A DNA stretch of 64,000 bases, taken from positions 1 to 64,000 of the forward strand of contig NZ_VSSR01000062.1 of NCBI RefSeq assembly GCF_008123515.1. The letters are read 5' to 3'. Shown in pieces: positions 56,040-64,000 of the stretch. The DNA is from Bradyrhizobium cytisi (GTDB lineage: Bacteria; Pseudomonadota; Alphaproteobacteria; Rhizobiales; Xanthobacteraceae). Numbering within the stretch: position 1 is the first letter of the stretch; the number at the start of each line of letters is the position of its first letter. Below the pieces are notes generated by a model. It saw nothing but the letters and a program-made list of their open reading frames with translations. It did no database searches and was not told the origin of the DNA. The position numbers were made by a program, and so were the translations under genes.

Positions 56040-58356
56040 GTCGTTGTCCTCTCTTGACGACGAATGCCGAGATCACCGCGAGCGCGAAATAGACCAGCGC
56101 CAGCAACCAGAGGCCGCGCCAGTCATGCGCAACCTCCCAGATGCCGGCGCCGAGCTGGTTGATGCGCACGAGACCGTCGATCGCGGAATCGGCGGGGAAA
56201 ATCCGACCGAACGCAAGGGCCACATCGGGAATCGCCTCGCGCGGCCATGCAAAGCCGGCCAGGAAAAACTGCGGCAGGCTGGTCGCCAGCAGCAGGATGG
56301 TTGCATTCTCCGGCCGCGTGAACCACGCCCCGATGGCCTGTCCCATGAAACTCGTCGCCAGCAGGAAGATGGTCGCGAGCGCGAAGATTTGCGGCAGGTG
56401 GCCGAGCGTCGAGAAGCCGTAGATCCGCGGCAGCACGATGAGATAGAGCGCGACCGCCGGCAGGTAGATGGTCAGGTGCGCGACGCCGCGGCCGAGCACG
56501 CTGGTGAACGCGCCGCCGGCGCCCGCCAGCGCCGAGCCGGTCAGCATCGCCGCGCCGATCAGCAGGGTCTGCTGGAGGATCAGCACGAACGCGGCCGGAA
56601 CGACATAGCTCGCATAGCCGCCGACCGGGTTGAAGATCGGTTGCAGCAGAACGTCGGCCGGGCTCGAGCTTGCCAGCTTTGCCTTGACGAGGCTGCCGTC
56701 CGAGCGTCCGCCGCGCGACACCAGCTCGGACGTCAGAGCGCCGAGAGCGGTGGCCACACCGCTTGCGGTCGACCTGAAGATGAAGAGGTAGGTAGCGTCC
56801 GCATAGACGGGGATGTGCGCGGTGATCCCCTTGAGCACGTCGCGCTCGGTGCCCGCCGGAATGTCGACGGCGGCAAAGGCCTCTCCGCGATTGATTGCGG
56901 TGTGTGCCTCGGCAAGCGTGCGGGCGCGAACCGCGACGCTCAACGCGCCGCTGGCATCCAGCGTCTCGACCATCCGGCGGCTGAGATCGCTGAGATCATT
57001 GTCGACGACCGCGATGGGGAGCTTGCGCAGGATCTGGTTCAGATAGGGCTGCGGGTAATAGACGCCGTAAACCAGTGGCGCCAGGAACAGCACACTGAAG
57101 GCGCTCCGCGTTCCCAGCACGCGTCGCCACTCCGCCGTGAAGGCACCGCCGATGCCGCGTGGCGCGGGCTCGATTGCGGGGGCCTCTTCGGGGCGCGCCG
57201 TCTCGAACCAGCCGCTGCGCGTCAAGCTCGCCATGCGCAGCCAGGCCAGGCCGGCAAACAGCAGCGCGAGGCCCGCGAGCGCTGCGAAGGGGACGGCGGA
57301 TTCCGTCACCGGCAATCCGCGCGCCGCCTGTCCCAGCAAAACGGCCATGTACCAGCGCAGCGGCAGGATCGCGCTCCACATATGCGCAAAGGCGTTCATG
57401 CCGACGGTGGGAAAGCCGACGCCGGCATAGCCGAACGCGGGCGAGGCAAACAGGCCCGCAAGTCCGAGCCCGGTCGCGAGGTCGCGGACCAGCAGCTGGA
57501 GCAGGGCGCCCAGCGACAGATAGGCAATGATCAGCAGCGAGCCGGCCGCGATCATCAGCAGCAGGTCGCCCTTGAAGGGGATTTCGAGCACGCCCTCGAG
57601 CACCAGCGGCTCGGCCAGCATGATCACGAGAAAGATGCAAAACAGCGGCGCGAGCTTGCCGGCCAGCGCTGTGACCGGATCGCCTCCGGCGCTTGCGAGC
57701 CAGTCCCGTGCATCGCGGCGGCGGAATTCGGAACCGACCGAATAGCCTGCGGCCAGCGTGATCACCACATGGATGATCGTCGGCAGCAGCGCGCGCAGCA
57801 GGAACTGCGCGTAGTTCTTCTGCGGATTGACCAGCGCGACGGTTTCGGTCGAGAGCGTCCCGATCGAAGCCGCCGCGGGCGCGGCGCGCCTGGCGGGAGC
57901 GGCCACGGCCGCCGCGGCGGACAGCGCATCGCTCAGACCCGACGAGGCGATGCCCGCCGCCGTCAGGAACTGCTGATTATAGAAGCCGACGACCTGCGGG
58001 CGGCGCTGCGCCTCCAGGTCGCGCTCGAAATCCGGTGGGATATGGATCGCCGAGATCGCCTTGCCCGAGCGTATGTCCTGCACCGCCATGGACAATGTCC
58101 CGGAGCGGTCGACGATGTTCAGGCTCGGCGACGCCGCGACGTATTCCACCAGCGCACGCGAGGCGTCCGACTTGTCCTCGTCGACGATGGTCACACCGAG
58201 CCCGCGAATGACCGGATGGCTGAAGACCGTGGTGAGCACCACGAACGCAAACAGAGGCACGCCGAAGATCAGGAGCAGCGCCACGCGATCGTGAAAGAGC
58301 CAGCGGCACTCGCGCCGTGCGACCAGCAGGAATCCGGGTTTTGGCGCCGGCCTCAT
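56026..58356 (-). CDS. ABC-2 type transporter permease, two tandem modules
   Basis: 776 residues made of two similar ABC-2 membrane modules. Each starts with an Arg-rich N-terminus and a first helix (R-E-C-R-W-L-F-H-D-R-V near 13; E-W-R-R-V-L-G-T-R near 420), followed by a large extracytoplasmic domain and five helices. It resembles a duplicated YhhJ/YbhS-type subunit. No ATPase gene is nearby, so the energy-coupling protein is elsewhere or the pump is unusual. It is coupled by ATGA to the HlyD gene upstream. Confidence 0.88.
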   Translation of the reverse strand: MRPAPKPGFLLVARRECRWLFHDRVALLLIFGVPLFAFVVLTTVFSHPVIRGLGVTIVDEDKSDASRALVEYVAASPSLNIVDRSGTLSMAVQDIRSGKAISAIHIPPDFERDLEAQRRPQVVGFYNQQFLTAAGIASSGLSDALSAAAAVAAPARRAAPAAASIGTLSTETVALVNPQKNYAQFLLRALLPTIIHVVITLAAGYSVGSEFRRRDARDWLASAGGDPVTALAGKLAPLFCIFLVIMLAEPLVLEGVLEIPFKGDLLLMIAAGSLLIIAYLSLGALLQLLVRDLATGLGLAGLFASPAFGYAGVGFPTVGMNAFAHMWSAILPLRWYMAVLLGQAARGLPVTESAVPFAALAGLALLFAGLAWLRMASLTRSGWFETARPEEAPAIEPAPRGIGGAFTAEWRRVLGTRSAFSVLFLAPLVYGVYYPQPYLNQILRKLPIAVVDNDLSDLSRRMVETLDASGALSVAVRARTLAEAHTAINRGEAFAAVDIPAGTERDVLKGITAHIPVYADATYLFIFRSTASGVATALGALTSELVSRGGRSDGSLVKAKLASSSPADVLLQPIFNPVGGYASYVVPAAFVLILQQTLLIGAAMLTGSALAGAGGAFTSVLGRGVAHLTIYLPAVALYLIVLPRIYGFSTLGHLPQIFALATIFLLATSFMGQAIGAWFTRPENATILLLATSLPQFFLAGFAWPREAIPDVALAFGRIFPADSAIDGLVRINQLGAGIWEVAHDWRGLWLLALVYFALAVISAFVVKRGQRHAQG

Positions 58357-59414
58357 GGCCGCGACCGCCAGTCGAGATAGGCGCTCATTCCCGGTCGCAA
58401 CTCGGGCACCGGCTGCACCGGATAGGCGCGGATCGAAAACGTCCGCAGGTCGAAATCGCCGGTCGCACGCGTGGCCCGCCAGCTCGCATATTCGCCCTTG
58501 GTGGCGATCAGCTTGACCTCGACCGAGACGGAGCGGTCGCCCAGCGCCGGAATGCGGACGTCGAAGCGATCGCCGACCTTCAGGCCTTTGACGAGATCCT
58601 CGCGCAGATCGAAATGGACCCAGAGGTCGGCCAGATTGATCAAGGTGACGAGCGGGACGCCCGGCGACACGTATTCGCCGGGTTCGACGTTGCGCTGGTA
58701 GACCTGGGAGGCGATGGGCGCGTAGACCACGAGCTGATCGATGATCGACTGGACGCTCTGGATATCGGCGCTGGCCTTTTCGACATTGCTGCCGGCGATG
58801 GCCCGCTCCTCCTTGGTGTAGCCGTTGACCGCCTGCTCATAGGCCGATTTGGCCTGGTCAACCGCGCGCTCGCTTTCATGCAGCGCGTCGGTCGCCTGGT
58901 CGAGGCGGGCCTGCGGCGCGTTGCCCTGATCGGTCAAAGTGTGCGTGCGGTCGTACGTCTTCTGCGCCAATACCAGCGCTGCCTGCGCCCGCTCCATTTC
59001 CGCTTTCCGTGCCGCGATCACTTCCACCCGCGTTCCGACCAGCACGTTGGCAAGCTGCGCGTCCGCAACAGCCTTGGCCGCCTTCATCTGCTCGTGCTTG
59101 GCCAGGGTCTCCGGATTGTCGATCTGGACGAGCACTGCGCCCGCAGCAACGTTCTGGCCGCGCTCGACGGGAATCTTGCCGACCCGTCCGTCCACGCGCG
59201 CCGCGATATCGAGCCGCGTTGCATCGACCTCGCCCTGGACCAGCAAGGGCTCCGGCCGCAACAGATAGAAGACGGAAAGCCCCACGACGGCAACCGCAAC
59301 GACACCGACGATGATGGAGGGCGTGCGCGTCGGGTTGCGCGCGGTTTTCGCCCGTCCGTCATCCGGCGCGTCGGGCGTGCCTTGAATGTCCTTGTCAGAG
59401 CTCGGCACGTCCAT
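58353..59414 (-). CDS. HlyD/EmrA-like membrane-fusion protein (first of the operon)
   Basis: 353 residues: a cytoplasmic N-terminus of about 35 residues, one membrane helix near 33-53, lipoyl-like half (A-R-V-D-G-R-V-G-K-I near 75), long coiled hairpin, second half (V-Y-A-P-I-A-S-Q-V-Y), and a C-terminal beta domain. AAGGGAG before the ATG at 59412-59414 decides the start. It begins the operon. Confidence 0.9.
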   Translation of the reverse strand: MDVPSSDKDIQGTPDAPDDGRAKTARNPTRTPSIIVGVVAVAVVGLSVFYLLRPEPLLVQGEVDATRLDIAARVDGRVGKIPVERGQNVAAGAVLVQIDNPETLAKHEQMKAAKAVADAQLANVLVGTRVEVIAARKAEMERAQAALVLAQKTYDRTHTLTDQGNAPQARLDQATDALHESERAVDQAKSAYEQAVNGYTKEERAIAGSNVEKASADIQSVQSIIDQLVVYAPIASQVYQRNVEPGEYVSPGVPLVTLINLADLWVHFDLREDLVKGLKVGDRFDVRIPALGDRSVSVEVKLIATKGEYASWRATRATGDFDLRTFSIRAYPVQPVPELRPGMSAYLDWRSRP

Positions 59415-59740
59415 GCCTGACTCCCTTTCTGATGGCCGGATGGCCATTTACTCTATTCGGTTGCAGGGCCCAGCCGCAATCGCGAGGCGATGAATTTTTT
59501 TAAGTCAGAGCCGACCATGTAACCTGCCCGTTGCCCACGCTTGGACGTTTGATGCCTCACTTGTTGAAAGCTGCTGCGCTCGCATCGGTAGTCGTCGCGA
59601 TGCCGCGCGAGGGGGCCGCAACCGATCAAGCAGCAGACCCATTCCAGCGGTGACATTCCTGTCCAAGATCAATGACGGTGATCGCGTCATAGTCGCGTCA
59701 CCTGACCCGGTCCGTGGTCGGGCCAGGATGCAGGTGCGAC
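59415..59740. other. Divergent intergenic region
   Basis: About 325 bases between the divergent export operon and the YWTD gene. Promoters for both directions are expected; I see no gene in it. Confidence 0.45.
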
Positions 59741-60640
59741 ATGCCAAACGCCGTCACGAAATCAAACCCCACAATCCCTCATCTGTTCGTCCTCGAACTG
59801 AATGCAGGCTGCATTCACGCCATGAATACGGATGGCTCCGAACGCACGACCATCGTGACCGGCTGCCACCTTCCGGACGGTATCGTCGTGGATGTCGAGG
59901 CCGGCCATATCTACTGGACCAACATGGGCATCCCGAGCCTGGATGACGGGTCCATCGAGCGCGCCGACATCGACGGCAAGAACCGCAAGACAATCGTCCC
60001 GCAGGGACACACCCACACGCCGAAGCAGATCATCCTCGATAAGAAAGGCGGCAAGCTGTACTGGTGCGATCGCGAGGGCATGCGCCTCATGCGCTGCAAC
60101 CTCGATGGCTCGCGGCTGGAGACGCTGATCGAGGCGGGGCACAGCGAAGCCGATCGCAAGGACCAGACCCGATGGTGCGTCGGACTGGCGATCGATCCGA
60201 AATTCGGACGCATCTACTGGACGCAAAAGGGCCCCGACAATGCCGGGCTCGGCCGCATCTTCCGCGCCAATGTCGAAGTACCCGCCGGCCAGACCGCAGC
60301 GACAAGATCCGACATCGAGATCTTTTACGACAGCCTGCCGGAGCCGATCGATCTGGAGATCGATCACAAGAACCGGATTCTCTACTGGACCGACCGCGGC
60401 GATCCTCCGCGTGGCAACACGGTGAACCGGGCTTCGATCGACAGCAAGCCTGCCGAGTCCGAGATCGTGGTGACGCATCTCATGGAGGGGATCGGCATCG
60501 CGCTCGACGTCCCGAACGATCGCATGTTCGTGACCGATTTCGCCGGATCGATCTACTCTGCGCGGCTCGATGGATCCGGCGAGCGCAACTTCCTCTTCGC
60601 CCAGGGCAATCTCACCGGCATTGCCTATGCTGAAGTCTGA
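59741..60640 (+). CDS. YWTD-repeat beta-propeller protein
   Basis: 299 residues with LDL-receptor-class-B-like repeats: I-Y-W-T-N near 64, L-Y-W-C-D near 106, I-Y-W-T-Q near 158 and L-Y-W-T-D near 215, consistent with a six-bladed propeller. There is no signal peptide, so it is probably cytoplasmic. Homologues in rhizobia are found next to 3-hydroxyacyl-CoA dehydrogenase genes, as here (22 bases upstream of one). The function is unknown; lactonase or binding activity is possible. Confidence 0.8.
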   Translation: MPNAVTKSNPTIPHLFVLELNAGCIHAMNTDGSERTTIVTGCHLPDGIVVDVEAGHIYWTNMGIPSLDDGSIERADIDGKNRKTIVPQGHTHTPKQIILDKKGGKLYWCDREGMRLMRCNLDGSRLETLIEAGHSEADRKDQTRWCVGLAIDPKFGRIYWTQKGPDNAGLGRIFRANVEVPAGQTAATRSDIEIFYDSLPEPIDLEIDHKNRILYWTDRGDPPRGNTVNRASIDSKPAESEIVVTHLMEGIGIALDVPNDRMFVTDFAGSIYSARLDGSGERNFLFAQGNLTGIAYAEV

Positions 60641-60662
60641 CCAACGCATTGGAGAGAATGAC

Positions 60663-61613
60663 ATGACCGACACCAAGCCCATTCGCCGCATCGCCATCAT
60701 CGGCACCGGCGTGATCGGTGCGAGCTGGAGCTCGCTGTTTCTCGCCAAGGGACTTCAAGTCGTCGCGACCGATATCGCGCCGAATGCGGAAGCCGCGCTG
60801 AGGAAGTTCGTCGAGACGGCCTGGCCGGCACTCGAGCGACTGGGCCTGTCGCCCGGAGCGTCGCAGGCGAACCTCAAATTCACGCCCGACATCGCACAGG
60901 CTCTCGCCGGCGCCGACCTCGTCCAGGAGAACGGGCCCGAGCGGATCGAGTTCAAGCAGAAGCTCTACGGCCAGCTCGACGAGCTGTTGCCGCCCGACGT
61001 GATCATCGCATCGAGCTCGTCGGGGCTCACCATGAGTGAAATCCAGAAGGGGGCTGCGTCCCATCCCGAGCGCTGCGTCATCGCCCATCCGTTCAATCCG
61101 CCTCACTTGATTCCGCTGACGGAGATCGTCGGCGGGGCAAAGACCTCGGAAGCCACGATCCGGCGCGCGGCGGAATTCTACACGTCGATCGGGCAACGGA
61201 CAGTGCGCCTCAACAAGGAAATGCCGGGGCATGTCGCCAACCGTCTCCAGGCCGCGCTGAGCCGCGAGGTCTATTACCTCGTCGCCGAGGGTGTGGTGAG
61301 CGCCGCCGACGTCGACACCGCCCTGAGCTGGGGCCCGGGCCTGCGCTGGGGCGTCATGGGCAGCCTGATGCTGAACCATCTCGGCGGCGGTCCGGGCGGC
61401 ATCGAGCACTTCTTCCAGCAGTTCACCGGCCCGATGACGGCCTGGTGGAAGACGCTCGGCTCGCCGGTGCTGACGCCGGAGGTGCAAAAGAAGCTCATCG
61501 ACAGCGTCCATGCCGAGGCCGGATCGCGCACCATCGAGCAATTGGAGGCGGAGCGCGACGAAGTTCTGCTCGGTCTGATCGAGCTGCGCAAGAAAGCAGC
61601 CAAGCCGAGCTGA
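60663..61613 (+). CDS. 3-hydroxyacyl-CoA dehydrogenase / L-carnitine dehydrogenase-like protein
   Basis: 316 residues: Rossmann motif G-T-G-V-I-G-A-S-W near 14, E-N-G-P-E-R near 90, S-S-S-S-G-L near 118, catalytic-His region A-H-P-F-N-P-P-H near 140 and an all-helical C-terminal domain. The H-P-F-N-P-P-H-L-I-P-L form is typical of carnitine or short-chain 3-hydroxy-acid dehydrogenases. It oxidises a 3-hydroxy group with NAD+. A GAGA-rich site precedes the ATG. Confidence 0.88.
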   Translation: MTDTKPIRRIAIIGTGVIGASWSSLFLAKGLQVVATDIAPNAEAALRKFVETAWPALERLGLSPGASQANLKFTPDIAQALAGADLVQENGPERIEFKQKLYGQLDELLPPDVIIASSSSGLTMSEIQKGAASHPERCVIAHPFNPPHLIPLTEIVGGAKTSEATIRRAAEFYTSIGQRTVRLNKEMPGHVANRLQAALSREVYYLVAEGVVSAADVDTALSWGPGLRWGVMGSLMLNHLGGGPGGIEHFFQQFTGPMTAWWKTLGSPVLTPEVQKKLIDSVHAEAGSRTIEQLEAERDEVLLGLIELRKKAAKPS

Positions 61614-61702
61614 CGAAATCGGCGGCGCCGACGAGACCATTCACACGTCAAACCCGTCCTTCACTTTTCAGGCTTCCGAGCCGCAGCAAGGAGAGATTCC
61701 AG

Positions 61703-62923
61703 ATGCCAACCCCAACCCCAGCAAGCAAGACCGCAGCGCCGAAGCCGGCGCCTGCACCCAATGGCGACTTCTATCAGCTGGTCGACCTTCTCACCGCCGA
61801 CGAGAGAGCACTCGTCAAGAAGGTGCGGACCTACATGGAGACCAAGGTCCAGCCGGTCATCAACAAATACTGGTCCGATGATGCGTTTCCGTTCGAGCTG
61901 CTGCCGTCGTTCAAGGAGCTCGGCCTCGGCGGGCTCGGCTTCGAGGGCTATGGTTGCGCGGGCGGCAGCCAGAAGCTGTTCGGCTTCGTCGCGATGGAGC
62001 TGGCGCGCACCGACGCATCATTCTGCACGTTCTTTGGCGTGCATAGCGGCTTGGCGATGGGCTCGATCTATCTCGACGGCTCTGAGGAGCAGAAGCAGAA
62101 ATGGCTGCCGGCGATGGCGCGCTGGGAAAAGATCGGCTGCTTCGGCCTCACCGAGCCGCTGGTCGGCTCCGGAACGAGTGGCGGTCTGACCACGACGGCC
62201 AAGCGGGAGGGCGATACCTGGATTCTCAACGGGCAGAAGCGGTGGATCGGCAACGCGCCGTGGTGCGACATTTCCATCATCTGGGCGCGCGATCTTGCCG
62301 ACAATCAGGTCAAAGGCTTCATCGTCGAGAACAAGTCGACGCCCGGCTTCGGCGTCGAGAAGATCGAGCACAAGATCGCGCTCAAGGTGGTCCAGAACGG
62401 CCAGATCACGCTGAAGGACGTGCGGATCCCTGAAGCGAATCGTCTCCAGGGCGGCAATTCGTTCCGCGATACCGCACGCGTGCTGCGGATGACGCGGTAC
62501 ATGGTGGGCTGGGCGTCGACCGGCATTCAGATGGGCGCATACGAAGCAACCCTCAAATACGCCCAGGAGCGCCTGCAATTCGGCAAGCCGATCGCTTCGT
62601 TCCAGCTGATCCAGGATCTGCTCGCCAAGATGCTGGGCAATCTGACCGCGTGCCAGTGCCTGATGCTCCGCCTGGCGCAGCTCGACGACGAAGGCAAGCT
62701 CGGCGACCATCACGCGGCATTGGCGAAGGCGTTCTGCACATCGAAATCGCGCGAGACAGTCTCATGGGGCCGCGAGGTGCTGGGCGGCAACGGCATCGTC
62801 GCCGACTACAACGTCGCGCGCTTCTTCGCCGATGCCGAGGCGCTCTACTCCTACGAGGGCACGTATCAGATGCAGAATCTGATCGTCGGCAAGGCCATCA
62901 CTGGTCACGGCGCCTTCCTCTGA
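61703..62923 (+). CDS. Acyl-CoA dehydrogenase, glutaryl-CoA dehydrogenase-like
   Basis: 406 residues with an Ala/Pro-rich N-terminus, FAD-binding G-L-T-E-P-L-V-G-S-G near 156, K-R-W-I-G-N near 182, and the catalytic-Glu region Y-S-Y-E-G-T-Y near 382, where glutaryl-CoA-type enzymes have Y-E-G-T-H. It forms a 2,3-double bond in a CoA ester. AAGGAG precedes the ATG. It is the third gene of the operon. Confidence 0.88.
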   Translation: MPTPTPASKTAAPKPAPAPNGDFYQLVDLLTADERALVKKVRTYMETKVQPVINKYWSDDAFPFELLPSFKELGLGGLGFEGYGCAGGSQKLFGFVAMELARTDASFCTFFGVHSGLAMGSIYLDGSEEQKQKWLPAMARWEKIGCFGLTEPLVGSGTSGGLTTTAKREGDTWILNGQKRWIGNAPWCDISIIWARDLADNQVKGFIVENKSTPGFGVEKIEHKIALKVVQNGQITLKDVRIPEANRLQGGNSFRDTARVLRMTRYMVGWASTGIQMGAYEATLKYAQERLQFGKPIASFQLIQDLLAKMLGNLTACQCLMLRLAQLDDEGKLGDHHAALAKAFCTSKSRETVSWGREVLGGNGIVADYNVARFFADAEALYSYEGTYQMQNLIVGKAITGHGAFL

Positions 62924-62978
62924 CCTCTCAGCGACGCCGGCGCACCAGCGCCGGCCGCCCTACCCAGGAGACATCATC

Positions 62979-63830
62979 ATGGTTTCGGGAACTGCACCGT
63001 TCACCCCTTCACCTGCGACAGCACCAGGCTCCGCACCCAGAGCGGCGCTGGCGCTTGCGAACGTCCAGTACGAGAAAAAGGGCCCGGTCGCCTACGTCAC
63101 GGTCAATCGGCCGAAGGTGCTCAACGCGCTCAATACGCCGACCTGGACTGATCTGCACGCCGCATTCGAGGACGCAAAAGCGGACGCGTCCGTGCGCGGC
63201 GTCATCCTCACCGGGGCGGGCGACAAAGCGTTCATCGCCGGCGCCGATATCAGTGAACTCGCACATGTCGACGCGTACGACGCCGAGGAGTCCAGCCGGT
63301 TCGGGCAGAGTGTGCTTGACCTCATCGAAAATCTCGGCAAGCCGGTGATCGCGGCGATCAACGGCTTTGCGCTCGGCGGCGGCTGCGAGACCGCGATGGC
63401 CTGCACCATCAGGATCGCGGCGGAACACGCCAAATTCGGTCAGCCGGAGGTCAAGCTGGGCCTTTTGCCCGGCGGGGGCGGCACGCAACGCCTGCCGCGC
63501 CTGGTGGGAAAGGGGCGTGCGTTGCAGCTGATCCTCACGGGCGAGACGATTTCCGCGCAGGAAGCCTATCGCATCGGCCTCGTCAACGAAGTCGTTCCTG
63601 CGGCCGGCCTGATAGATCGCGCCGAGACGGTCCTGAAGCAGATCATGGCCAACGCGCCGATCGCCGTGAAATTCTCGCTCGATGCCGCCAACAAGGGGAT
63701 GGAGACCAGCCAAAGCGAAGGCCTCGTGCTGGAGGCTTCCTTCTTCGGCATTTGCGCCGCCACCGAAGACAAGAAGGAAGGCACCGCCGCCTTCCTCGAG
63801 AAACGTGCGCCGCAGTTTCGCGGGCGTTGA
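62979..63830 (+). CDS. Enoyl-CoA hydratase (third crotonase)
   Basis: 283 residues with a Pro/Ala-rich leader, oxyanion loop I-A-G-A-D-I-S near 88, and both hydratase Glu in G-G-G-C-E-T-A near 133 and F-G-Q-P-E-V near 153. It should hydrate a 2-enoyl-CoA, the step between the acyl-CoA dehydrogenase and the hydroxyacyl dehydrogenase encoded just upstream. Confidence 0.9.
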   Translation: MVSGTAPFTPSPATAPGSAPRAALALANVQYEKKGPVAYVTVNRPKVLNALNTPTWTDLHAAFEDAKADASVRGVILTGAGDKAFIAGADISELAHVDAYDAEESSRFGQSVLDLIENLGKPVIAAINGFALGGGCETAMACTIRIAAEHAKFGQPEVKLGLLPGGGGTQRLPRLVGKGRALQLILTGETISAQEAYRIGLVNEVVPAAGLIDRAETVLKQIMANAPIAVKFSLDAANKGMETSQSEGLVLEASFFGICAATEDKKEGTAAFLEKRAPQFRGR

Positions 63831-63870
63831 AACAAGGCAGCCCTCCTACGAGGATCTGGAAAGGACACCC

Positions 63871-64000
63871 ATGGCAAACGACAGCATTTTCTCCGGACTG
63901 AAGGTGGTGGATCTCGCGAGCTTCATCGCGGGCCCCAGCGCGGCCGTGATCTTGTCCGATTTCGGCGCCGACGTGATCAAGGTCGAGCCGCCGAGCGGCG
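63871..64000 (+). CDS. Class III (CaiB/BaiF) CoA-transferase, partial at window end
   Basis: The first 43 residues only: L-K-V-V-D-L-A-S-F-I-A-G-P then L-S-D-F-G-A-D-V-I-K-V-E, the standard N-terminus of the family. The catalytic Asp region lies beyond the window. It moves CoA between carboxylates and would activate the substrate of this operon, as in carnitine metabolism. Confidence 0.85.
   Translation, partial: MANDSIFSGLKVVDLASFIAGPSAAVILSDFGADVIKVEPPSG

Noticed and set aside
55753-58380. An 875-codon open frame antisense to the ABC-2 permease
   Set aside because: The predicted protein is low-complexity (Arg/Gln/Gly/Ala-rich) and mirrors a well-supported permease gene; it is an effect of high GC on the opposite strand.

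Overview
This is a GC-rich proteobacterial window, most likely from a Bradyrhizobium-type rhizobial alphaproteobacterium. That assignment is an inference from Ku without an adjacent ligase, a DUF3606 protein, several small conserved hypothetical proteins I recognise from that group, a trb conjugation remnant and the style of the catabolic genes. No intact tRNA, rRNA, CRISPR array or complete insertion sequence is visible.

Layout. 0-2 kb: two small Cys-rich proteins and Ku. 2-7.4 kb (minus): an AraC regulator, a PhzF-type enzyme, a polar amino-acid ABC transporter and a serine hydrolase. 7.5-9.5 kb: debris (start of a peptide-ABC binding protein, end of an SRAP gene) among small intact genes and a secreted nuclease. 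9.9-14.7 kb: a conjugation scar holding a transposase remnant, the 3' part of trbF, intact trbG, frameshifted and truncated trbI fused out of frame to a DUF2274 remnant, a LysR gene, a LuxR autoinducer-binding domain without its HTH, and a decayed 3' fragment of a lipoamide dehydrogenase gene. About 1 kb without genes follows.

15.7-20 kb: an AaeXAB-like efflux set (HlyD, DUF1656, FUSC) divergent from an AraC regulator. 20-34.6 kb: an apparent catabolic cluster. It contains a RibB-type riboflavin enzyme, an Lrp regulator, a VOC protein, a flavin reductase, LivHMGF, two crotonases, a creatininase-family hydrolase, a luciferase-like monooxygenase, an acyl-CoA ligase, a periplasmic binding protein and an AraC regulator. 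A shared 12-nt sequence within inverted repeats lies upstream of both the VOC gene and the monooxygenase gene. I propose import of an unknown substrate, FMNH2-dependent oxygenation, hydrolysis, CoA activation and beta-oxidation-like steps.

35-46.3 kb: a 2-oxoacid dehydrogenase (AceE, AceF, lipoyl-Lpd), propionyl-CoA carboxylase (PccB, PccA) and the methylmalonyl-CoA mutase small subunit, a plausible 2-oxoacid to succinyl-CoA route. AceE carries a frameshift, and the mutase large subunit is reduced to fragments joined to the end of a LysR gene. 47-54 kb: SDR, GMC oxidoreductase, frameshifted ketopantoate-reductase-like gene, VOC, SDR, Ohr and a class III cyclase. 54-55 kb: a non-coding stretch with a tRNA-like 3' fragment. 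55-59.4 kb (minus): an export operon with an ABC-2 permease between two membrane-fusion proteins. 59.7-64 kb: a YWTD propeller protein, a 3-hydroxyacyl-CoA/carnitine-type dehydrogenase, an acyl-CoA dehydrogenase, an enoyl-CoA hydratase and the start of a class III CoA-transferase.

Overall the window alternates between tidy operons and recombination scars. The most interesting candidates are the flavin-dependent catabolic cluster with its shared promoter element, the 2-oxoacid/propionyl-CoA module, and the series of fused or truncated genes that record deletions in an accessory island.
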